Positions 56,177-64,000 of a DNA stretch of 64,000 bases are shown here, one piece after another. The position numbers and the translations under genes were made by a program. The notes below the pieces were generated by a model that had not been told where the DNA came from, did not search any database, and saw only the letters and a program-made list of their open reading frames with translations. Every line of letters starts with the position of its first letter. Positions within the stretch are counted from its first letter, which is position 1. The DNA comes from Helianthus annuus (Eukaryota > Streptophyta > Magnoliopsida > Asterales > Asteraceae), in assembly GCF_002127325.2 (NCBI RefSeq), contig NC_035446.2, positions 154,434,629 through 154,498,628 on the forward strand, written 5' to 3'.

Positions 56177-57955
56177 GAAAATTGGGTCTAGCCAAGGACC
56201 CTTATAAACGTGGCGCACCACGGAGGCATTCCGCGGACCTATCCTTAGTTTAGTTTAATCTTTTAGTTTTTGCAGAATAAATCACACTCGTGGTGGTAAT
56301 GGATGAAAAAGGGAACGAGAAAAAATGGAACCATGCAGAAGAACAGAACAAACCGACAAAAATCTCCACAACAGAAGGCTCCACACGGGCCGTGCCCAAC
56401 CAACACGGCCCCGTGCTGAGCCCCCTGCAGGAAATCACCCAGTTCAGGTAACTGGACACGGGCCGTGTTCAGCGGACACGCCCCCGTGTCCAGGCTTCTG
56501 TTTCAATTCTATAATTTTTGTTACTGGCACTTGACCACGGGGCCGTGCCCGGTCAACACGGGACCGTGCCCAGAGTGCCAGTAACACAAATCTTTGTTTT
56601 TAAACACACTTTTACATATTCTAATCAACCAAAAACTTTATTTTTGGACACATTGAGGACAATGTGTAATTTAAGTGTGGGGGGATGCTAAAATCTTGGA
56701 ATTTTGCAAAATCCTAAAACAAGCCTTACACAAAACTCTATTGAAACCGCTAAACACCCCAAATTTTTTCAAAAACTTTTTCATTTTTTATTTTATTTAC
56801 TTGTCTTAGTTTAAGTTGGGAATAACAAGTTATAAAAGGGTTATATTTTTACAAACTTACAACCGATAGCGTCGTGATAAAAAGAACTAACATAAGAAAA
56901 TTATGAAACGGTATAACAAGTCTAGCTAAAATTCGATTATCTATGCTTGGTCACATTAAAAAAACCATTCCCACAAAAAGTGAGTTTTGAGCCTTTATTG
57001 AGCATAAAAATACACATATTTAGATTAAATGCTCATTTTTCGTTTCTTGTGTGAATAGCCGCTCGGTCTTTACAAATCTAGAACTTGCCACGACGATACA
57101 TTCCCGGTCCTTACCAACTTAAACCCAAGTAAGTAAATGATGGAGGCATTAGGACTAACTATTTTTCTTTCAAAACCATTATTTTTCATTTTTTTTACCT
57201 ACCCAAAATCCCCCTAGAAAACCCCCTTTGAGCCTAAACCTTTCATTTCATTACCCCCAAAACAAAATTTTTTTTACCCACCAAAAACCTTTTTCATTTT
57301 TTTTCACCTTTATTTTAGTAACAAACTCGGTTTTTCATAAACATACCCTTTACGTGACAAAAAAAAAAAAAATGATGAAGTCAAAAACAAACATAAGCTA
57401 CAAAGAGCTTGTTTGGAGAAATACTTCAAAAATAAATGTCACCAAAAATAAGGTATTTCACGAAAACCGACACTTGTTACGATTTTCGCCCTTTTTACTA
57501 ACCACTAACCAACCACCCACCTTCAAACCCAAGCCTTCACCCCAAAAGACCTCTTGATATTTACAAAGGTAAAAAGTTAAAAAGGAGGAGGATTGATCGC
57601 TTGGCAAGCATATGGAGAATGTAAATCCGTGCCGCTCTCGAGCGATTCACTTAAATATACACCTTCGGCCGAGTGATTGAGTGATCTCCCGTGAGGTATG
57701 TGAACTTGTATATAAATGGAATTTTAATAAGGCATGCTATGCCCAAATAAGTAGTTTATCTTATGAAAAGTTCAAAATAAACCATGACGAATAAGATTGT
57801 AAATAAAATAAAAATAGAACCTATACAAACCTTGGATTCCCGACACTCTAGGACAAGTTAAAAAAACTTCTCTTCTACCTATTCCATTTGGGAGTGTAAG
57901 CCACATTAAAAGAGTTTTGCTTGAGGACAAGCAAAAGTTCAAGTGTGGGGGTATT
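56177..57955 (+). other. Element I 3' non-coding region with two purine tracts
   Basis: It has CACGGGCCGTG words (about 56380-56570), then TTGAGGACAATG with AAGTGTGGGGGG at 56673-56684, and AT-rich DNA with A and T runs. Near the LTR comes TTGAGGACAAGC with AAGTGTGGGGG at 57941-57951. There is no pol or env frame. The 109-codon ORF starting near 57228 has no domain and overlaps the duplicated 585-bp segment. Confidence 0.7.
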
Positions 57956-59649
57956 TGATGTGTGTAAAATGCAACATATAAAACACATCAATTAAGGCAT
58001 AAAACTAACCCTTTTTAAGTACTAATGTTGGAAAAAGAGTGTTTTTGTCTTCCTTTTGTATTTTCAGGATGAAATGAGCTCAAAATCACAAAAGAAGCAA
58101 AAAGACCACTAATTCTACCATAAATACAAGAAAAGGAACAAAAGTAAACTGCCCGGACCCTCAACGGCACCTCCCAAGACAAAGAGAAGAGAACAGAGTC
58201 TGAACACGCCCCGTGTCCAGTGAACACGGGGGCGTGCCCAGGAAGCAGCAGAAAAGACAAACCAGTAGAAGCTTCCATTGCTCACCACGGGGCCGTGCCC
58301 AGCGGGCACGGGGGCGTGTTGAAAGTACAGCAGGCGCATTAATTGTAATTCGCAATTACAATTAATGAAGAGAGAGAATGTCAGACGGGCACGGGGCCGT
58401 GTCCAGCGGACACGGGGCCGTGTCCAGCGTTCTGTTCAGCCTATAAATAGAGGAGCTTGGTTTCATTCTCTCTCATCCCTTGGCACACCACCTCTCTCAC
58501 ACTTCATTCACCACCCATCACCACCATAACACCATCATCCACCACCATCATCCATTGTCCATCGTAGAGTGTGTGAGTCGTCTCGGGATCCAAGATTGAT
58601 CGTAAGAGTTCTTGACAATCAAGGCCATGTTTGCCTAAGTCTCTTACATCACTTGGTGAAGACAAGTGTTTAGTATAATACTTTTTATTTTTAATCTTTT
58701 GCACTTTTTATTTGGTTTTGTATTAATGACTTTAATAACTAGTTACTTATGTTGAAGGTGATCTTTCCTTATCGTTTGTCCGTGGTGTCTTGGCGTTATT
58801 TTACTGTCTATATAAAATAAAAGATTTTCACCATTCATATCTCCACGGTCTATATGGAGGTATGTTGGCTACCTGGTCGGGGGTTAAGGGAACGGTTTGG
58901 TAAGGGTCTTGCCCTTGTTCAGCGTTTAGAGGTCCTGCTTGGGACCTGGGTCAAATTTAGTAGGATCTCCTTCAATGCCCATAGGTATTGGATGGCGGGG
59001 ATCCAAACTCTTTGACCCCCTCATAAGCTAACTACTATTAATACTATAACCCGGCTATTTAGGACTGTATCCCTGCTGACTCAGACTACTTAGCCGAGGG
59101 TAACGTCACCGCCAAAAGCGGGGCCTACCATAATTTGCATTAATAACTTAATTCATTATCTTTCAATAATCCGACCCTTTAGGATTGTATCCTTGCTGAC
59201 TCAAACTACTGGGTTGAGGGTAACGTCGCCTTCAAAAGAGGGGCCTACTACAATAACTAAGATAATCTCTTAAACAAGTGCAAAAGTGCGAAAATAATCA
59301 AAGGTTATACTAATACACGTGTCGGATCCAAGTGATTCATCTTGTCTATCTGTTTTTATTTTATTTTCTTTTTCAGCATTTAGTTAGTTTTTATTTTTCT
59401 TAGTTTAAAACATTTTTTTTAACTTTTTGATTTGATTAGACGTTGAGGATAAACCGGTATTAAAAGCTCTTGTGTCCTTGGACGACCTCGGTATCTTACC
59501 AACACTATACTACGTCCACGATGGGTGCACTTGCCCATATGTGTGTTTAGTGTTAGTGAATATCGTGTTTTATAAATTTAAAACTTGGCTAAAAGTGTAA
59601 AAAGGGCTTAAATAAATATCTAAAAATATATACACACCGACACACAACA
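57956..59649 (+). repeat. Element I LTR3
   Basis: It matches LTR1 at an exact offset of 8400 bases; the only difference I see is T at 58507 in place of C. It is followed by CCTAC and the resumed C pol. Confidence 0.92.
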
Positions 59650-59654
59650 CCTAC

Positions 59655-60871
59655 CTGGATAAGTTTGTGATTGTTTTCATCGACGATATTCTGATCTACT
59701 CCAAGAGTCAGGAGGAACATGAACAACACTTACGGCTTATCTTGGAACTTCTTTGAAAGGAACAACTGTACGCCAAGTTTTCAATATGCGACTTCTGGCT
59801 TCGTGAAGTCCACTTTCTAGGCCACGTGGTAAACAAGGATGGGATCCATGTCGATCCATCCAAGGTAGATTCGATCAGGAACTGGCCTGCACCGCGTACA
59901 CCAACGGAAATACGCCAATTCTTGTGTTTGGCGGGTTACTACAGACGGTTTATCAAAGATTTCTCAAAGATTGCACAGCCACTTACGCTACTGACACAGA
60001 AGGGTGTCACCTACCGTTGGGGTAATACTCAGGAAACTGCTTTTCAGCACTTAAAGGATAGACTTTGCAGTGCACCTATCCTCTCATTGCCAGAGGGCAC
60101 AGACGACTTCGTGGTTTACTGTGATGAATCCATCCAGGGTCTTGGATGTGTGTTAATGCAGCGCGACAAGGTTATTGCTTACGCTTCGCGCCAACTCAAG
60201 GTTCACGAACGGAACTACACGACGCACGATTTAGAGCTGGGAGCTGTTGTTTTCGCGCTTAAGATATGGCGACACTACCTGTACGGTACCAAGTGTACTA
60301 TTTACACCGATCACAGGAGTCTCGAGCATATCTTCAAGCAGAAGGAGTTGAACATGCGTCAACGTCGATGGGTTGAACTACTGAACGATTACGAATGCGC
60401 TATCAAGTACCATCCAGGCAAAGCCAATGTTGTGGCTGACGCTCTCAGTCGAAAAGATACTACACCTAGGCGTGTACGAGCCTTACAGCTCACCATTCAG
60501 TCTAGTCTTCCTGCACAGATACGAGATGCTCAGGTAGAAGCATTGAAACCAGAAAACGTAAGGGCTGAAGCCTTACACGGCTCAAGACAACGACTTGAAC
60601 AAAAGGAAGACGGCGCCTACTATGTAACGGGGCGCATTTGGGTCCCACTATATGGCAGGTTACGAGAACCCGTGATGGATGAAGCACACAAGTCTCGCTA
60701 CTCGATACATCCAGGGTCGGATAAAATGTACCACGACATCAGAACTACTTATTGGTGGCCAAGCATGAAGGCCCACATCGCTACCTATGTCAGTAAATGC
60801 TTGACCTGTGCAAGAGTCAAGGCAGGGTATCAGAAACCAGCAGGTCTACTCCAGCAACCAAAGATACCACC
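59655..60871 (+). pseudogene. pol: Element C RT C-terminus, RNase H and integrase zinc region
   Basis: It resumes with [17 protein letters not shown], so the RT active site lies just right of element I. A TGA at 59754-59756 (LELL-KEQ, CGA origin) interrupts it. RNase H shows [33 protein letters not shown] and ADALSRK. The integrase zinc region has [15 protein letters not shown] and CLTCARVKA. Near 60868 about 20 bases that encode the KWE-type segment of relatives are missing and the frame shifts. Confidence 0.9.
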
Positions 60872-62008
60872 ATGGATTTTGTTACAAGCCTACCTAGATC
60901 CCAGCGTGGGAATGATACGATTTGGGTGATCGTGGATCGACTCACCAAGTCTGCTCATTTCCTGGCAATCAAAGAAACAGACAAGTTTTCTACACTAGCA
61001 GACGTATACTTGAAAGAAGTAGTCTCAAGGCACAGAGTGCCCACCTCTATCATTTCGGATCGCGATGCACGATTCACATCAGAACTATGGCAAGCAATGC
61101 ACAAAGCTTTTGGCTCACAGCTAGACATGAGCACAGCATATCACCCTCAGACGGATGGACAGTCTGAGCGCACGATTCAAACTCTAGAAGACATGCTTCG
61201 GGCATGTGTTATCGATTTCGGCAACAGCTGGGAAAAGCATCTCCCTTTAGTGGAGTTTTCATACAATAACAGTTATCACACCAGCATACAAGCCGCTCCA
61301 TTTGAGGCATTGTACGGGCGTAAATGCCGGTCACCTCTCTGTTGGGCAGAGGTGGGGGGTAGTCAAATCACGGGTCCAGAACTTATAGTGGACGCCACAG
61401 AAAAGATTGCACAAATACGACAACGCATGGCGGCAGCTCGCGACCGTCAGAAAAGCTACGTGGATAAGCGTAGGAAGCCATTGGAATTTCAGGTCGGGGA
61501 CCGGGTTTTACTTAAAGTCTCACCCTGGAAGGGTGTGGTTCGTTTTGGCAAACGGGGCAAGCTCAATCCGCGGTATGTCGGACCATTCGAAATCATAGAA
61601 AGAATAGGCAAAGTAGCCTACAGACTAAACCTACCAGCTGAACTCGGTGCAGTTCACAATGTTTTTCACGTGTCGAATCTGAAGAAGTGCCTGTCAGATG
61701 AGACCCTCATAGTTCCTCTGAAGGAACTCACTATCGACGAGCAGTTGCGATTTGTCGAGGAACCAGTTGAAATCATGGACCGGGATGTTAAGGTCCTCAA
61801 ACACAAGAGAATCCCTCTTGTTCGAGTTCGTTGGAACTCCCGTCGCGGCCCAGAGTACACCTGGGAACGAGAAGATCAGATGAAAGAAAAGTACCCCCAA
61901 TTGTTCGCGAACAGTACAACCACTACTGAGGCTGAAGCTACCGCGGAATTTCGGGACGAAATTCCAGATCAACGGGGGGAGGATGTGACACCCCAGGAAA
62001 ACCAGTGA
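60872..62008 (+). CDS. int: Element C integrase core and chromodomain-like tail
   Basis: The catalytic core is intact ([31 protein letters not shown]), followed by [37 protein letters not shown] and a chromodomain-like C-terminus ([17 protein letters not shown]). It ends at 62008, inside what looks like relict LTR sequence: the last codons read through AATTTCGGGACGAAATT and TGTGACACCCC, so the natural stop may have been lost. Confidence 0.9.
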   Translation: MDFVTSLPRSQRGNDTIWVIVDRLTKSAHFLAIKETDKFSTLADVYLKEVVSRHRVPTSIISDRDARFTSELWQAMHKAFGSQLDMSTAYHPQTDGQSERTIQTLEDMLRACVIDFGNSWEKHLPLVEFSYNNSYHTSIQAAPFEALYGRKCRSPLCWAEVGGSQITGPELIVDATEKIAQIRQRMAAARDRQKSYVDKRRKPLEFQVGDRVLLKVSPWKGVVRFGKRGKLNPRYVGPFEIIERIGKVAYRLNLPAELGAVHNVFHVSNLKKCLSDETLIVPLKELTIDEQLRFVEEPVEIMDRDVKVLKHKRIPLVRVRWNSRRGPEYTWEREDQMKEKYPQLFANSTTTTEAEATAEFRDEIPDQRGEDVTPQENQ

Positions 62009-62065
62009 ACGATACAACTTACCTGGCTTCCTCAGTGAGTGCATACCAAATTTCGGGACGAAATT
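61947..62065 (+). other. Duplicated 3' terminus of element C: two hairpins, relict PPT and LTR start
   Basis: AATTTCGGGACGAAATT occurs at 61947-61963 and 62049-62065. After the first comes a purine tract (GGGGGGAGGA) and TGTGACACCCCAGG at 61984, which looks like the LTR start of another family. After the second come the real PPT and LTR. Confidence 0.6.
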
Positions 62066-62071
62066 TCTTTT

Positions 62072-62084
62072 AAGTTGGGGATAA
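62072..62084 (+). other. Element C polypurine tract
   Basis: AAGTTGGGGATAA directly precedes the LTR start TGTGACAACTCG. Confidence 0.8.
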
Positions 62085-64000
62085 TGTGACAACTCGTATT
62101 TCGAACCTACTTTTGTGTAACGTTACGTGATTATGTGAACTCTATTTGAATAACATGTTATACGTGCCTTGTGTGAAATTGTGAATGTTTGTTTATATGT
62201 TGCATGATCCGATCGTACATGACCCACTCGACTACACAAGCCCATTCGGTTTACACACATCCGACTCGAGACCAAGAGGGCAACCCGGTAAAGGGTTCGG
62301 CCCACTTCCCTTGATTTGCAAACACATACCCATTAGGGGTTTAGATTTTCATTTACTTGCCAAACATCCTCTCACACACAAACCCTAGAACACACACACA
62401 CACTCACTCTCTCTCGACCGGAACCAAAGGCGGCCGAGCATCCCTTTCCATTGAAGCTCTTGGATTCGGATCGTTCCCTTTCTCATCTCGGTTAGTAGTA
62501 TGTTTACCGATTTCAAGTTTTATATGTATGTTTAGATGATGATATTATTGTTAATCGGATTACATGATCGGTTAGGGTTTATGCTAGTGACTCGGTTCAT
62601 ATGTTGTATAATATGTTGTATGCATGATAACCGGATCGAAGTTTACTATTCTTGTTATTGTTCTTGTTGTAAATTGGATTGACCGTATGATGGACCGAAT
62701 TCTTGTTAATCGGCTGTGATGAGTATGACTTATGAGTGTGATTATGAATTAGGTTGCATGATAGTCCATAACTTGGTTAATCACGTGGTTCGATAATTCG
62801 TTATGCATATTGGTATTTGATTGTTCTTGATGATGATGAATTGATATGTTAAATAGCGATTAACTGCTGTTGAATACGGAAATTATTGTGTTTGATCTGA
62901 TTGGTGAAACTGTCAACTTGTTAGCTGAAATTACGGAATGATTGTTACTAATAATTAAGGAAATCTGTTACACTTTGTCTCGACCAGGGTTGCGAGTCGA
63001 GAACCCTTAGTCTCGACTCGAGACCACCTTACAACACAAACAGCACAAACCGAGACCACGGTTGCGGGTCCGGTTGCGACTCGAGACCGTGTAGTCTCGA
63101 CCAGACCATGACGACCCGAGACCTCCTTTGCTGCGACTCGAGACTTCGAAAACCAGTACAACTAGAGACCACCTAGTCTCGACTCGAGATCGCTTAGTCT
63201 CGACTCGAGACCGTGAACACTTGCACACTATTGGACTTTCACTGTTACGAGCCCAACTGATTGGGCCGGACACTTGGACTTCGTTGTTACGTGATAATTA
63301 CTGTTAAACTGCTATGAATACTTGTGCATGCCGTGATCGTTACTTGTGTACAATACGTGTAGAACATACGTGCATTACTTGGATACGAACCTAACTTGTA
63401 TGATAACCATGCTAGGACGTGGTTGATCACTATATAGCTTAACCGAACTTTTCTGTGTATCTGCCGAGCAAACCAAGGTGAGTTCACACAGCCAAGGCAT
63501 GGGATTCCCGGGTTGGGAATTGGGTTGGAAGATTTGAATTGGATAATTACTCGTACTTACGCTATTTCTAGACTATATACCATCGTCCTCAGGTTAGTCA
63601 GGACACTTACGTAAAACCTACGTAAATTAGTATCTACCACTGTCTCCCGGGTCGGGAGGACACTTACGTAAAACCTACGTAAACTCATACCTACTACTGT
63701 CTTCCGGGACGGAAGGACACTTACGTAAAACCTACGTAAACCCCACGCGTACCACTGTCCTCGGGGAAGGGCACTCACGTAAAACCTACGTGACCTTGTA
63801 CGTATTCCTGTTCTCGGGCTAAGAAGAACACATGGTTGCAAATAGTCTAGTAAGTATAAATATGGGAAGCCCCCACTAGTAAGTATAAATATGGGAAGCC
63901 CCCACTAGTAAGTATAAATATGGGAAGCCCCCACTAGTAGTACATACATACATACATGGGAAGCCCCCACTAAATGAACATACGTTTTGCTATTACGAAC
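62085..64000 (+). repeat. Element C 3' LTR, cut by the window end
   Basis: It matches 40301-42212 at an offset of 21784 with about seven substitutions and one CATA-unit difference. About 350 bp are missing past the window. Confidence 0.93.

Larger units (their letters stand above)
49556..59649 (+). mobile_element. Element I: three-LTR Athila-like non-autonomous retrotransposon in C pol
   Basis: It is flanked by CCTAC (49551-49555 and 59650-59654). It contains LTR1 (49556-51249), a 0.6-kb internal remnant, LTR2 (51847-53539), tRNA-Asp PBS, a Gag-PR ORF, two purine tracts and LTR3 (57956-59649). LTR1 and LTR3 differ at one position by my reading; LTR2 has five private differences. The internal region has Gag and protease but no RT, RNase H or integrase, like the TR-GAG class of dependent elements. 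Confidence 0.92.
40301..64000 (+). mobile_element. Element C: young Tekay-like LTR retrotransposon, continues past the window
   Basis: The 5' LTR is 40301-42565; the 3' LTR starts at 62085 and by comparison should end near 64350. Over the shared 1.9 kb I count about seven substitutions, so the insertion is recent. gag is interrupted by D and RT by I. Excluding these, the domain order is gag, protease, RT, RNase H, integrase and chromodomain-like tail. It also has one stop and a few frameshifts. Confidence 0.93.

Overview
This 64-kb window is plant nuclear DNA, almost certainly intergenic heterochromatin of a large-genome eudicot. The style of the Ty3/gypsy Tekay-type and Athila-type families, and a LINE-like RRM + DUF4283-type reading frame, suggest Asteraceae; this is recognition from memory, not a search. 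I see no intact host gene, no tRNA or rRNA gene and no CRISPR array. Nearly everything is LTR retrotransposon, nested up to four levels deep. Nine units are named A to I here.

Layout. 1-2877: AT-rich non-genic DNA ending in a decayed minisatellite. 2878-11337: element A, a Tekay-like gypsy element with both LTRs, tRNA-Met PBS, target duplication CACAC, an extra upstream ORF, gag and a broken pol. 11338-13561: non-genic DNA with a 360-bp MITE whose empty site is preserved beside it. 13562-13745 and 36708-about 37900: two halves of a LINE-type RRM reading frame split by the 23-kb element H (13746-36702, duplication GGAAT). Inside H lie F (14512-25740, gag-pol with five single-base lesions that I could place), a truncated tandem of the Athila-like non-autonomous element G (25741-31102), and solo LTR E (32484-35360, duplication GGGGT). 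38125-40300: B, a gypsy element gutted by a microhomology deletion. 40301 to beyond 64000: C, a young Tekay-like element. Its gag is interrupted by D (minus strand, 43203-47579, duplication TGAAT) and its RT by I (49556-59649, duplication CCTAC), a three-LTR Athila-like element that encodes only Gag and protease.

How the parts work. In A, F and C the order is LTR, tRNA-Met PBS, gag, protease, RT, RNase H, integrase with a chromodomain-like tail, purine tract, LTR. G and I are primed by tRNA-Asp, lack RT and integrase, and would depend on an autonomous Athila partner. All autonomous-type polyproteins seen are damaged by point mutation or insertion; the 743-codon Gag-PR of I is open throughout.

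The most interesting patterns cut across families. (1) Every LTR family carries a cluster of GC-rich palindromic phrases, usually just upstream of its TATA box, and unrelated families share the same phrase. (2) Candidate 5' splice sites follow the TATA box, candidate 3' splice sites sit near the LTR end, and CAG lies within 0-33 nt of the first ORF start in A, D, F, G and I, so a spliced leader looks plausible. C also has an in-frame 95-bp intron-like segment inside gag. (3) Element I looks as if it inserted as one LTR-LTR-LTR unit. (4) A hairpin array with compensatory changes sits in the C LTR. All are inferences from sequence alone.
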